Shown: piece by piece, positions 34,452 through 47,593 of the stretch | How the letters are laid out: the number at the start of each line of letters is the position of its first letter | Numbering within the stretch: the stretch's first letter is position 1 | DNA from: Nemania diffusa | Taxonomy: Eukaryota; Ascomycota; Sordariomycetes; Xylariales; Xylariaceae | Length of the DNA: 64,000 nucleotides | Assembly (NCBI GenBank): GCA_038501195.1 | Contig: JBBPUQ010000010.1 | Location: 3,594,001-3,658,000, forward strand | Direction: 5' to 3' | Made by a program: the position numbers and the translations under genes | The notes under the pieces: generated by a model | What the model was told of the DNA's origin: nothing | Database searches by the model: none | Seen by the model: only the letters and a program-made list of their open reading frames with translations

Positions 34452-37400
34452 AGCGTGAAGCTAGGTGACCACAAAGTCGGCGGAAGGGGAAGAGGAGCAG
34501 GATGACCGTCGACTCGTTGGTTATCAGCGATATGTAGACTAACGAAGTTCCGAAGTTCAAGGCATAAATAAGTGAGCTGGTCTTTTTGATGATGGGTAAC
34601 GTTGCTGGCGTGGTAAATACGTCTTCGAGGCGACGTATATGTCGACAATCAACCTCCAAGGGAGAAGCTATACGAAGACATCGATAGACTTGATAGAGTC
34701 TATTATTGACTAATAAGTTTGATTAGGTATTCAGGTAGATGGTAGAGAGCTCTTGACACCCGAGTCATCGAACTACACGTTAATCTCCTCATTACTGTTG
34801 GTGTCAGACATGGTAGCATTGGGCGGTGCCATAGTGCCGCCCTCATACGCATGGGTGTACAAATGAAGTGGGAAAATGCCGAGTCTTAGTCCAAGCCAGC
34901 CGAGAATACGATGCCTTAAGACAACAACCCCTGGTGGAGTTTGACTATGTTGGTAAGCTGCGAGGGTTCTGCAGTAACCAGGTATCAAGGTAGGATCGAG
35001 GTTTTCAGGTGTCAAGGAAGGTTTATACTTTAATTCAACCGAAGCTATTCAGCTCGAAGGCGTGTACTCGATATTTTTCATACTTTTTCTCGGCAGGCTG
35101 ATGCATTGACATCGTATCCAGTCGTATCGAAATGAATAAAAGAATCGGACGTCAGGGTAGCATGTCCATTGCATGATACCTAGGTTATGCCATATGGTGA
35201 CAGACAGGCCCGAACAACGGCGGATGGACAAGAACGTGGCACAGAAAAACGCCGTAAGCACTCAAACTAGTAAGACGTGATTGCTTTGCTGTTATAGGTC
35301 GCCCTAATGCGCGCGCCTGGTACTTATGCTCCCAATGTGGCTTCAGGCGCCTGATGAGCGTTTGACCGCTAACGTTGTAAGACGCATCGAGGTCCGCTCT
35401 CCGAACCTCCCACACTACAAAGTCCACAACTGCACGCCGCCTGCAGCGACAATGCTCTGCGATGCCGGCAGGCGATATGGTAATCTGTATGCATATATGT
35501 ACCTCTTGGCCTATGCATTCGCTGGGAGGTCAAGCCTCGATGCTTATGATGGATGACTTGCAGCGTCTACCTGGCGTACAGCTCTTACAGACTTACAGCC
35601 CCTATCTAGAGCTTCTGGCCCGAGTACAACAATCAGAAGGACAGACTTCTCCCCGACAGCCCTCATTTTCTTGACGTATGTGTACGTAGTATCAGCCCTA
35701 CGTCTACATTACCTCTCGCGTGGAAGCCTCTGGTAATACAGCCCCGCCATGCTTACCGTACCTATTGGTCTGCAGAGAGTATAAGTTCGGTTAGAGCAGA
35801 GGACCTACCCGGCAGACACCCCTTTCCACCCAGCTGTTAGACAAACTAGGTCGACCATCCTTAATGTTCACCCGGAATAAAAGAGCCCTCGAACCCGATT
35901 GGTTAGCAATGTTGGGGAAGTAAAGCACTAGCCTACTTGTAGCTATTTTGCTTCTGGGACAGCTCCTCCTCACGACAAAAGAACATAGCATTGATATTGA
36001 GACGAGAGCACCAGGTCTTATACATTGCTAAGCCAGATAGGTTCCAAAATAGCAAGGCAGCCCTGCAGCAGGGCATAACAAAAAGCAATTGGCCAACCGA
36101 GCGTATATGCTTCTATGTTTGTGGTCTTTTGCGGTTAGGATTGTATTACCAGTGCTAGTTGGGTTCAATCAAGTGTAATGGAAGATGCGTGGTAAAGAGC
36201 ACCATGTAGGGGTAAAGAGCAACATGCCTACATGGTAGGTAGCCTATGTGTAACCTGGTGCTGGGTGAGGTCATAACCTCACACCGTGCACAGCCTAGAA
36301 TTACATATGCACAAATACGAACAAACAACCTAAATTTTGAAAGAACCTTGTCTGATTGCTAGGTAAGTAGTCAACGTAGACAATATGCCATAGCAGGAAT
36401 CAAGTTTGGGTAACTTATTCAAAAGTTAGAAGTAAATATAGAAAGAAAACAAGCTGCTGTCTAGTCAATCGTCACCCATGGGCACTGTTAGTGACGTGGC
36501 TACCTCTGAACTTTCTTTGGGGGTATAAATTAGGTATTTGATAATAATAAAGATGGAAGATCGGAGAACGCATGTACATGTGTAGTGTAATTTACACCTG
36601 GGAGACATTATTTAGATGCCTTATTCCGTCTTCACCATCTTCTCCTACCCCAGGGACTTATCTATGTCTGTACTTATCATAGATCGGGTTTAATTTAGGT
36701 ACCTATCTATTTTCCTGTCTTAGTAAACTGTCCGGGTGCGTACAGAACCGACGCAAATGGCAAATACCTTGAGTACGTAGCCTATTGGTCCGCACCTACA
36801 TATGTAGCCAATACTATTATTATTGCATCACATGATGTTTACCTAGGTATCTCACATGCCGATATAATCAGTGGGATTCATATAGGTATTAGACTGGATG
36901 AACTGCTAAATAATATACTAACAAATCACTAAGAATACATAGCTAGGTATGCTATCAATAAACATGTAGGTAAGCTACCTAGGTAGATCACATATAAATC
37001 GGTACTTCTAATTACCATGTACATATGAATTTACTATATTTGGGTAGGTACCTACCTCCATATCCTCATGGAGGTATTCAGGTAGTTATCTCATACCTAA
37101 GCACCTCTCAACAATGCCCTTCTTACCCCTCAACCTACGTAATCTATAACATATATAGGTGTGCTACGGCGCTATAGTTATAATTAGGTACCTTCATGTA
37201 CTACTCACAGCCTTGGGAAATTTCTGAGCAGGTACCTGCCTACCATCATGTGGTGATGGTCCTTCAAGAGGTGGGAATTAGAAGTTTGCTCTTGATTCCT
37301 ACTCCCCTAACCAACTGTATGTAAATCTCTGGCTTAGGTACCTACTAAGTACCTACATTCTCTTAACAATCCATCGATTAAATCGAATACCTCTAGAGAA

Positions 37401-38112
37401 ACGAAACTCTACACTGCTGCTCTGTGCGTGCAATCAATTCTTGCTCCCTGCGCATATCAGATACTTAAGGCTACCCATATAAAATAGCATCGGAGCTGAG
37501 CTGTCTACTGGCTACTGGTCTAGATCTCTCCTCTTCTATTCACGGTTAGGTGTTTTCATAGGCATTTTTACATCAGGGTATTCAAGCCACTACCTTGACC
37601 ACCTCTGATCATCAGTCACCTGTTACCGTCATCTGCTACCTAGCCATCGGTAGGTAAGTGGCCCCCCCGACCCCCGCCCCGCCAATCCAGAGACCCAACA
37701 TGACACCTGCCTGTCTGCCCTACAAGGTAGGTGCACTAGACTAGGTACTTACCTAACGCAGTACGCACTACCTATCACTACCCATCACTCTACCTACCTA
37801 ACCTACCTACACTAACCTGCCGCATTACCGCACTACCACACTACCTACACTCACTCCACCACAATCCTCGTTCACCACTTGCCAACCAGCCCAGCCAGCC
37901 TGATCTCACTGCTCCAACATCCTGCATCTCTTTCCGTATTAACCACAACAACAACAACAGCAGCAGGAATAGCAGCATCAACGTCAAGAGCAACACCCGC
38001 ATCAGCACCATCGCCCATGCCTGGTGTTCCATCTGCCCCAATCCAGTCGTCGCTTGCCGTATCAATTCGCATCTGCTTTGTCCCACTTGAGACGTCTCGT
38101 ACCTAATCCAGG
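34452..38112. other. Intergenic region, TAGG/CTAC-rich, upstream of grrA
   Basis: 3.7 kb without a gene I can recognise. An 80-codon minus-strand frame at 34773-35015 reads like protein but has no identifiable domain or convincing partner exons. From about 36,700 the sequence is full of TACCTAC/GTAGGTA runs. The final 400 bases are pyrimidine-rich and probably form the promoter and leader of grrA. Confidence 0.5.
37730..37865. repeat. CTACC/CACTAC pyrimidine-rich tract in the grrA promoter region
   Basis: Imperfect repeats of CTACC, CACTACC and CTACA over about 135 bp, ending 250 bp before the grrA start. Similar runs occur in other gaps of this window, so a gene-specific role is unproven. 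Confidence 0.6.
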
Positions 38113-40598
38113 ATGGCGCGCCCTCCGGCTCCTGCGCTCGATGTCATCGCTGCTCGTGCTACGGCTGGTGGTGCTGCTGCTGTTACCAGCAGTGCATCCG
38201 CCGCCGCTGCCGCCGCCGCTACTGCTTCGAATGTCGACCTGACCGCCTCGAGTGCCGGTCAACTCCCCGTCCCTGTTATCGCTGCTGAGGATTCGAGAGA
38301 CTCGAGATCCTCGTCGTCTACTAACTCGCCCGCACCCGCTGACAATGAAGAATCCGATTTCTTTCTAGCCAACAACGACTCCCAGTCCTCCCTCGGCGTC
38401 GTCCCCAACCTCCAGGACATGCAAGTCGCCGACCCGGAATGTCTGCCCACCGTGGCTGCGCTGCCCAGCGAGATCCTCATCAGCATCTTCTCGCGCATCA
38501 GCGACCCCAAGGAACTCCTCAACTGCATGCTGACGTGCAAGAGGTGGGCGCGGAACGTCGTGGAGATTCTCTGGCACCGGCCTTCCTGTACCACCTGGGA
38601 AAAGCACTCGGCCATCTGCGCAACCCTCAGCCTCGAGCGACCCTTCTTCACATACACGGCTTTCATCAAGCGATTGAACCTCGCCGCCCTTGCCGACCGT
38701 GTGAGCGATGGCAGCGTAACCCCCCTGGCCGTGTGTACCCGCGTCGAGCGCCTGACGTTGACAAACTGCCACCAATTGTCGGATGGGGGCCTGACGCCTC
38801 TCGTTGAGAACAGCCAGCATCTGTTAGCCTTAGACCTGTCGGGCGACAACAACATTACAGAAAAGTCCATCATCGCTATCGCCGAGAACTGCCACAAGCT
38901 CCAGGGCCTTAATATCTCTGGTTGCAAGCAGGTTTCGAACGACAGTCTGGTCCAACTCGCCAGGAATTGTCGGTTTATCAAGCGGGTATGTCTAATACCT
39001 TTTCCTTTCTTACTATCCCATCTCCCACGCTTTCTGTCGCAGCATGGGCTTGCGAGTACCACACGAGCTGACTTCGTGTGGCCCAAATAGCTCAAACTTA
39101 ACGATTGTAATCAACTGAATGATGCCGCGGTGCTCGCATTCGCGACCCACTGCCCTAATATCCTTGAGATCGACCTTCATCAGTGTAGTGATATCGGTAA
39201 CGAACCTATCTCGGCCCTCCTTGCCAAAGAACAGTCCTTGCGTGAACTACGGCTGGCGAGCTGTGAACTCATCGACGACGGTGCTTTCCTCGCCCTCCCA
39301 CCCTTCAGGACCTACGAAAACTTGCGTATACTCGATCTCACGTCTTGTTCACGTCTGACAGATAGGGCTGTCGAGAAAATCATTGAGGTCGCCCCGCGTC
39401 TACGAAACCTAGTCCTCGCTAAGTGCGGCAACATCACCGATGTTGCCGTTCACGCCATCGCTAAACTGCAGAAAAATTTGCATTATGTGCATCTCGGCCA
39501 CTGCCGTCACATCACGGACGATGCTGTGAAGCGCCTAGTTCGCAGCTGCAACCGCATCCGATACATCGACCTAGGTTGCTGTACAAACCTAACAGATGAG
39601 TCCGTCACGCTGCTTGCTGGCTTGCCCAAGCTCAAGAGAATTGGGCTTGTGAAATGCGCTAGTATCACCGACAAGAGTATGTATGCACTAGCAACAGCCA
39701 ACGACCATCGGTCACAGTATCGAAATGCAGCAGGCCACCCAAGCCACGATGTCCGTGCCCCTAGCTTAGAACGTGTGCATCTAAGTTACTGCACCAATCT
39801 AACGCTGCCAGTAAGACTCTATCAGATGCATATTAGCGAGAACCAGACGCAAGTGAACTAATCATTACAATAGAGCATAATTAAACTGCTAAATTGCTGC
39901 CCCAAGTTAACCCATTTGAGTTTAACTGGTGTGCCTGCGTTCCTTCGCGATGATCTAGATAGGTTCTGCCGCGAAGCCCCTCCAGGTATGGTCCCTCGTA
40001 CCCCTTAGTTTCCCCTACCCATGCTCACAGTATCCCAGACTTTACCGAGCACCAGCGAGCAGTATTCTGTGTATTTTCTGGGACAGGCGTCGCCGGTCTA
40101 CGGCATCATCTCAACACTAGGGAGGAGTTTGCCGAGTACCGCGAGGGACGGACACAGCGACGGCGAGAGGCACCCCCAGTAAGACGTTACCCTGATCCAG
40201 GTCCTGCGCCAGAGGCCGAAGGATTCGAGGAGGGCGATGGTCTTGAGGATGATGACATGGGCGATGGTAGTGACATGATTGATGTCAATGCCGATTTGAC
40301 CAATCTAGCCCATAACCCTATACCGCCACCACCAGCCTTTCCTCACGGTGGGCTACTACTCCCGACGCAGACGAACGGTCCCAGTCAGGCTGGTGCTATG
40401 TTGAACACGCCAGCCGCATCATTACATATACCAGCAAGTCTAGACGGCGTGGTATTAGAAGCTCAGCCAAGTACCGCTGCTGTTGCTGGTCCCAGTACCG
40501 CGGGTACAGGTCTATTCGATAATCTAGCATCCTCACCGGGTCCGAGTACGGCTTCCATGCAAGCTCGCCTCGATGACGACGAGGTCCAAGGACCATAA
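38113..40598 (+). CDS. grrA: SCF ubiquitin ligase F-box/leucine-rich-repeat protein GrrA
   Basis: Substrate-recognition subunit of an SCF E3 ubiquitin ligase, orthologue of yeast Grr1 and Aspergillus GrrA. Exons 38113-38985, 39091-39810, 39874-39985, 40039-40598; 754 residues. A low-complexity Ala/Ser N-terminus is followed by the F-box at about 117-157 (LPSEILISIFSRISDPKELL, then CKRWARNVVEILWHRP), which binds Skp1. Then come about a dozen cysteine-containing LRRs (for example LTLTNCHQLSDGGL, LDLTSCSRLTDRAV, IDLGCCTNLTDESV). The domain closes with LTHLSLTGVPAFLRDDLDRFCREAP, a GrrA hallmark. The tail after HQRAVFCVFSG is acidic and Pro/Ser-rich. In relatives it controls nutrient sensing, cell cycle and ascospore formation. 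It is a conserved housekeeping gene and interrupts the accessory genes on either side. Confidence 0.96.
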
Positions 40599-41570
40599 AG
40601 CTGCCCCGACTCAACTTGGTATAACTGTTTATAAATTTGTTGCCATACCGGATGCCAAATTCGGAGCGATATCCCAAGCAGTGATTAGTGACCATCATGA
40701 TTCATCGAGCTATAGAACCTATATTTTAGGAGCATCACCACGACGAATACGAATGTGGGTTAGAGTGGATTCAAGCCACTCACAAGCTTTGCAACCGCTG
40801 AATCACTTGATAGGCCGACTGGTAGTCTAGAGGGGGTTTGCCGGACTGAGCAGCCATGTTGGCTACAGACTTAAAAGCACAATGATGGTGGCAAAGTACA
40901 GACATCGACTCTCTAGGTATAGAATATTATGCCCAGATCTCGGCAGCCCTACACCAGTACAGAGGGCTCTTTTGCACTCAGAGATGACTAGTCGCATACA
41001 ATGCGTATTTTGGGTATGAGAAACATACCGCAGCGTACGAGAATGTGACGATGGGGGGTTTGGAGGTGATCAGAGATGGATGGCTGATCAGTAATGGAAC
41101 CATGGGAGCCAACGACGGAAACGGGTGAGGGAAACCATTCCTTTAAGCAAGCCCTGAGATGAAGTGCTGTGACGAAGAAGTGTGGTTGTGTATGTCTGAT
41201 TTCGATAACGCATAGACCAGATACCAATGAGCGTGCTAAGGAATGTATTCTACAGGAGTCTTGTTGGGGAACAAAAGACTAGGCAGCCACAAACAGTGTT
41301 GCGCTGTCTGTTAGACATGGAAATAGCATGAATGAAGAACGAGACCTTTTTACGCAAATCGATTTGGTCACTATTTCAGTGAAGCAGTAGCCTAGAGAGC
41401 GCTACCACTTTTGGTAGGAGCAGAACCGGAGTCGTAGTGAGTGATATGAGTAGCATAATCGAAGCTGGAAACCAGCATTTCTAGAGTGCTCGTTGTTATG
41501 AATATATCGTAATCAATTTACACCTACTGTATTCCACGAACACATGACACATATAGCAACAATACAACAC
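40599..41570. other. Intergenic region between convergent genes
   Basis: 3' flanks of grrA and of the decarboxylase-like gene. No feature recognised beyond probable 3' untranslated sequence. Confidence 0.5.
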
Positions 41571-43350
41571 TCACGACCTCACGACGGCGAGCGGGCCCCT
41601 GACGGGGACATTATGCTCGAGGCCGACCTCGGGGAAGCCGTCGACGGCGACGCCCTCGCGGAACAGCAGGCAGTGCGACGAGCCGCCGAAGTGGAACATG
41701 CCGAGCTGCGCGCCCTTGTCGACGCGCTGGCCGGCGCGCACGGTGACCTCGCACGTGCTCACCTCGTCCATGCCGACGGCCACGAAGGCCATGAGGCCGA
41801 CGGCCGGGTTGTCGGCCTGGATGAAGATGACGGCGCGCGTGGCGAGGGCCGCGAGGTAGGACTGCGACTTGCGGAAGCCGTGGGCCTCGATGTCGTATGC
41901 CGGGGCCGCTGCCGGCGCCGCCGCTGAGGAGGAGGAGGAGGAGAAGAGCGGCTCGCTAAAGTACGTCCCTTCCACCACCGAGGCGCGCACCACGCGCCCC
42001 GACACGGGGGCGTGCCAGCGGTGGTAGGAGAGCGCGGATAGAAAGGCCTGGTAGACGGTGCCGTGGCCGAAGTGCGCGGATAGGGGGTCGCGCGCGAGGA
42101 TGTCGAGGAGGGAGTACGGCTGGGACTTGATCCAGAACTGGGCGCGGAGGGAGGCGCCGCGGGAGATGGCGTAGGGGGTCGACTCGCAGGCGTTGGTTAT
42201 TACGGCGTCGTCGGTGGGCGAGGCGAGGGGGCGGACGGAGGGGCGGAGTTGGCGGGTGAAGAAATCTGGGGGTGGTTAGGGGCTAGGTTGCGAGAAGGGG
42301 GTTTTTGGGTAGGGAGGGGGAATATGTAGACTTACCGTCCCACGATGTATACCCGTAGTGTTTTGCGTTCGGATCGCAGACGTACATCTCCTCGAAACTG
42401 TGGTTCGTCTTCAGCGGCGCGTTGGCTACCTCCATGAGGTCCTTCTTGCCGTGCTGCGAGAACCAGCCTGTTCCGTTTGTGGTGAGGACCTCGGCGGACT
42501 TGGGTGACTGGGGATATAGAATGTTAGTAGATAGGTTTTGTTCTGTTAGAGAGGGAGTAATGGTGTGTTTGGGTCAAAGGGGGCCCGAGGAAAGCAACTT
42601 GCCTGGAGGAATCTGCCCCATTCGTTTAGGATTTTCTTCATCATCTTGTTGACTTCTGGGTCGAGGAAGGCTGCGTGACCGCTAGTGACTGAGTTAGTAT
42701 ATGTGTATATAGCCTAGCTACGTACGTAGCGCATATATATGTAATGTAGGTTATCCCTCGAACCTCTTCACCTCTCCTTGTTTTCCATATTTCACAGGAG
42801 AAACAGAGAGGGGAGATACAGTTCTAGGAATTCAAAGATTTCTCACCTCGGCGTTGCCATGACATAGTCGAAAACAGAAACCATAGGAACGCCAACCATG
42901 CCGACGCCAAACGCCGTCTCGTTCCACTGCGGCGCCTGCGTGAAGATGCGGTTGAGCACGGCGAGCATGTGCCCGTAGTCGCGGATCTGCCGCTTGCCCG
43001 TCGGGTCGTAGTAGTACGGCTTCTTCAGGGGCACCTCGTCCCACATCTTGGAGAAGTACATGTAGATGCGCGAGTCCCCCTCGATCAGGTCCTTGAACTC
43101 CTGCAGCACCGGAATCAGCTGCTGCGGCGGGTGGCTGTCGACGTGGGCGACGTGCTTGGCCATCCAGTCGTGTTGCACGCGGTGGTCATTCGGAAGCCAG
43201 GATCCGAGGCTTTATGAGAAGTTAGTTTTGTTGTTCGTCACTTGTTCAATTGATATGGAGACGGAATAGGGGCTTGTTCTCTGGGCTGTCTTACTGGCGC
43301 ATCTTGCTCGCCTCGGGGATATCGACCTCGTCGCCATGTTGGTGGACCAT
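41571..43350 (-). CDS. PsiD-like decarboxylase of the phosphatidylserine decarboxylase family
   Basis: Pyruvoyl-dependent decarboxylase, 454 residues from five exons: 43350-43295, 43209-42847, 42681-42603, 42507-42336, 42265-41571. The first half (about 20-165, from HLGSWLPNDH through PKSAEV) matches the N-terminal extension of fungal PSD-related proteins such as the Psilocybe tryptophan decarboxylase PsiD. The second half is the PSD core: FFTRQLRPSVRPLA, VITNACESTPYAI, SYHRWHAPVSGRVV with the catalytic His, and FHFGGSSHCLLF, where self-cleavage before Ser (about 419) would form the pyruvoyl group; canonical PSDs have LGST. There is no membrane anchor or mitochondrial leader, unlike housekeeping Psd1. 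Intron 3 is GC-AG. Likely substrates are an aromatic amino acid or phosphatidylserine; the PsiD-like layout favours a soluble amino-acid decarboxylase, by inference. Confidence 0.88.
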
Positions 43351-44235
43351 CTTGAAGATATATCGATAGATGAATTAGTCCGCTGAATGAGTTATTAATA
43401 ATAGTAAGTCTGCCGAGATTCCAAAGTCGCCAGCTTCTACTTGTATTTGTTAATACCTAAAAGGAGTCGAGAGAAGAGTGGTCTATCAGTGATTCTAATA
43501 CGGAAACACAGAGGATCGAGGTAATAGAGGCTAAGTTCTGGAAAGGACGAAAAATTCATAGTAGAACAGAGTTTGTAACCTTGCCGTGTGATGTAATTGT
43601 TACCACCTCACTACAAGTGTGCTTGGAAAAAAAGCAGAATCCTAGGTGATGCAGGCTTCGAGCCAAGAGAACTTCCGTGGGGATTTAGACAATAAAAACT
43701 TAGTAGTTCTTCTGTGATTAGTGATAATTCTCCTGGCAGCGCCTTCTAAGCAGAGATACTACTATTTTTGAAGAAACCATGCTCTTATATTATCATCCAT
43801 GGCTATTATAGTTAAACCCCCGTGTATAATCTATGACACATACTAGTGTGTATAACAAGACGACAGGACGGTTGTGGACAGTGATGACCAGGAAATAGTG
43901 TCGTTTACTCATACTGCTTGAGCTTTGAGTAATACTGTTGATGAGTCCTAATCGGCGTGAACCATGTACTCGTCTCGTCATCCAGACTTCTGAAACCCGC
44001 ACGAATACGAGCCCCAGAAGTTGTCGTCATTACCATTAGAAAACGTCATTTAGCCCCCGGTTTATATCGGCCTCAGTGTATGCTCAGTCGTATTACAATC
44101 CCCCTAATCAAAGAAGCCAGAACATTACGCCGGAAGAAACCGTCATTTGACTTGCCGCAACGCCTCTTTCTACGAGACGACGCCTAATCACGACTCCGCC
44201 TCCAAGGTGTAAGGGGAAAACCACCGGTCGTATCA
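43351..44235. other. Intergenic region
   Basis: Promoter region of the decarboxylase gene and 3' flank of the Zn2Cys6 regulator, both on the minus strand. No supported site. Confidence 0.5.
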
Positions 44236-46814
44236 TCATACAGGTCTCTCCCAGTCTACGCTCTCGAGCCACTGCACAAAGTCGCTGTCGTGACCGAGGA
44301 ACGGTACTTCAATACCCCAATTTGCCTCTCCCATTTGGAAATCAAGCGGATCTGGAGCAGGCCACTCCTGATGGGGAGCCGTTTCGTTGGGGAAGATGCT
44401 CATGTCCATGCCGTCGTGAGTTAGTGCATGGTGCTGCTGCTCAAATTGTATGTGGGACGCAGTAGGCCTTTCCAATACGTTTGGAGGACTCAAGATCTTG
44501 TCGAGGATACGCGTGATCACCTTCCGCCCCTGATCACAGACAGTGAAAGATCCATCGGATGGTTCGACGTCCCCAAGCCTAGCCGCGAAGACGGACAGGT
44601 CCTGGATCGTTCGACTTCTCGACAGCAGCGGGTTTTTCGGGTAGTTAGGCAGTTGTTCTTGTTTTAACAGCTCTACCGCTATGACGGCAGCGCTTCGTAG
44701 ACCCTGAACGGCGAGGAGGGCCGATATGTTACTTTGTAGTATCGATGCCAGGTCATGACGCTTGCTGATTTGTAAAATGTCCTGGAAGATGGAGCTTGCA
44801 GCTTCGACGAGCCTGTCCCAACTGGCTCCGGTCCTGCGGATCAACACCCGCTGGAGGAGGAGTTCATTCGCCCGGTAGGCTTGGTAAAGCATAATCTTGA
44901 ATAATGACTCGAGGGGCCGCTTCCTTTTCGATCCGACGTCATGGTAATCGGCCGAGTCATCTGTGTTAGTTCGGATAAATAGGGGTACGCTTTCCCAGTA
45001 CTCGTCGCTCTTTTTCTGAATCTCCTCTGCGCGGCGGAGGATTTCGTCTCGGCTGTATCTTCCAAGCGCCAGATCCAGAACTTCCTCTCTTCTAGGGGCT
45101 AATGGCAGCCATGTTTTCATCCATGTCGCGCGAGAAACCTTACCCGTTATGCCAAACCCACTTTCGTCAAACGTCGAAATGATACGCGCAATCTCCTCTT
45201 CACTGGCGATGATTTGGAGATCTGGTACGTCTGCTGGGGGAACGAGATTACAGTAGCGATACGACAATCTAGGTGGGCGGCCAAGGTAGGAAGAGATACT
45301 AATCTCCGAGGAATATGCGCCGGCCACGGTCCGAATACGCATTTGCTCGAGGAAGAACGGTATGCGAGGCTTGCCTTGCTTAACATCGAGATGTAGGCCC
45401 ATGGCTACGATAGCGTTGACAAACTCGCCAGTTTCGCTGTACACAGCATAGCTTCCGTCCCCTTTGATCGAGGCCGTCAAGCCTGTGTTCTCAAAGAGCA
45501 GCCAGACGAACAGGTCGTCCAGCGCTTCGCAGTCACGACAGAAATTGAGGCACGTCGAGGCGATCTCACTCATCTTCCGGGCGAGGACAGGCTTTGTTGC
45601 GTTATGCTGCGCAAGCAAACCATCTGACCGACTCAACGTTGTAGCACACTGCCCAATGAGGGCAGCAATGAGACCGATGACCTCCCATCGGATGTTCATC
45701 CCAGTCGCCTGCAGCGCCCACTCCTTGTAGTCCATATCCTCCCTCACGGCTATCGACGTCAGCGTATTCCGCCACAGCAACTCTGATAAACGGCGCAGCT
45801 TCTCCGGGCTCCCCTTCTTGAGCGTGTCCGAATGGTGCGCCCATAGCTTCAGCAGCCATTGCTTCATGATGGGCTCGATAAGCACATTACTAACACCGTC
45901 GCCAATGTCGAAAGAGCGATTGACGAAATCATGGACTAAGCTGGCGTCCTTCAGGAAATAGAGTATCTGCGTGCCCCGGACAATTTGGTCATTGGAGATG
46001 GTAAGCCGTGGCAGCTTAGGGCCCTCCAACTCGGTGGACACGACCCCGAGCTTGCTGAGGTTCTCTGAAAATATACTCATGAAGTTGGTGGCCCCGAAAA
46101 AGCCTGGATTCACCCGTCCCGGTTCGCACTCGTACTGGTGCGAGTACAGAGGAGGCGCCGAAGCAGCTCGATTCAGTTTGGCTGGCGCTTGCGGCGGCAC
46201 CTCTTGGTAGTCCAGCCGAGACTCCCCAAAGTTATGATACCCAGGCGAAAGAGGAGAGCCGGGCTCTGAGGACTCGATGGTAGGCAGCAGTATAGGAGAA
46301 GCCTCTTCGTTGATGGTGGTGGCAGGAGTTGGTGGCGCATTCTCCGCCGTCTGGCGCTTCTATATAACCGTTATCAACGAGTTTGAGGCATCCAGATCCC
46401 TGAATATTCGCAATATAGCGTGGACGGGGCCGCCCTTTTCGGTAGAGCTCGAGGAGATCCCGTCCATCTGGCTCTGCTCGACGACGCGCACGCCTCTTCA
46501 GTTCTTGAGAGTTTTTTGAAGCGACTTACTTTGGTCAGCGGGTTTGGATGGTATACGCACTTCTCCTCGCATCTCCTCTTTACGCACCGACTGCATATTG
46601 GAACTACATGGTCACATCTGAGCTTGCTCTTCCTGTACACGTCAGTGTCAATGACGATAAGGTCCTATCCAGGCAAACAGAAGCCATCGTCATCATACCT
46701 GCAAGGCTCACAGGATTGCAGTTTTCCATTGCGTCTATATTTCCCATTGAGAACCCGCTGCGACGGGTCGACCCGCAAATCAACTATCTGCCCTCCAACC
46801 TGAGGACTCATCAT
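44236..46814 (-). CDS. Zn2Cys6 transcription factor with fungal-specific regulatory domain
   Basis: Nuclear DNA-binding regulator. Proposed exons 46814-46699, 46632-46530 and 46359-44236; about 780 residues. The binuclear zinc cluster is assembled across the first intron: SCEPCRKSKLRCDH, then PICSRCVKRRCEEKCVYHP (Cys 35, 38, 45, 52, 55, 64, plus an extra Cys60), followed by NPLTK. The rest is one long exon with the helical fungal_trans middle region (for example WALQATGMNIRWEVIGLIAALIGQCA and the tract around RIPFFLEQMRIRTVAGAYSSEISISSY), ending QWLESVDWERPV. Intron 2 (170 nt) is long, and a further short exon within it cannot be excluded. The gene lies 0.9 kb upstream of the PsiD-like gene, same strand, so it may regulate it. 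Targets cannot be read from sequence. Confidence 0.87.
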
Positions 46815-47593
46815 TGAGGGCTAGAGATGCAGTGTGTGGATGAATCAGGATGATGCGTGTTGTGCCAAGACATGTACAGAGTCGTTTTCTGGCTGCCTAA
46901 GGCACGACCGGGGTCGCTGGATGAGTCAAACTAAGGCACAGAAGGGTCGCAAAATGCGAGATATGGCGGCATTCTTCCATTTTAGAGAAGTCTTGCCTCG
47001 GCGAAGACCGTGGTGAGTCGACGCCATTTATTGTAGCCTGTTCAGCACTCCGCTCTTGCTTCCAGACTTGATATGACAGGGGCTACGAGTGGGGATGCTG
47101 GGCTCGAATTCCGACACTTTTAGAGTTGTCATTGGTGCATTGACCAATATCGGAGTTCGGCTAACTTCTAGAAGCAGAAAAAAGTAGGTGTACGTACCAA
47201 CAAACCACACTAATACACCATGTCTCTATATCACGTAACTGGTCTCCGTAACCGTCAACGCAAAATTGACGATTCGGGATGGATGGTAAGCACCAACAAT
47301 GCAAGGCAATATTAGATGACGCGTAGGGCGGTCGGAGTATAATGACGTCCCAGGCATCGATTTTTTTATATTCATTCCGGCAATTTATGTGAACAGTCTG
47401 AGTATATAGATAACTAGATTCCGGCGCCTGAGAGGCATTAGAATTCCTTTCCAGTAGTATCAAGACATCAACAGCAGCCAAAACACTTATACAATAATAC
47501 TCTTCTATAATACGCACAATACGGTAACAGCAACAACACAAAATCTCTTGCAACTACATCAACAGACAACTCGGACTTGATAAACAGATCAAA
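46815..47593. other. Divergent intergenic region
   Basis: Promoter region shared by the Zn2Cys6 regulator (-) and the small 68-residue gene (+). Short open frames here have no recognisable motif. Confidence 0.45.

Noticed and set aside
34773..35015. 80-codon minus-strand frame ending PPNATMSDTNSNEEINV
   Set aside because: Reads like the C-terminus of a protein, but no domain and no in-frame upstream exon could be found, so it is not called as a gene or pseudogene.
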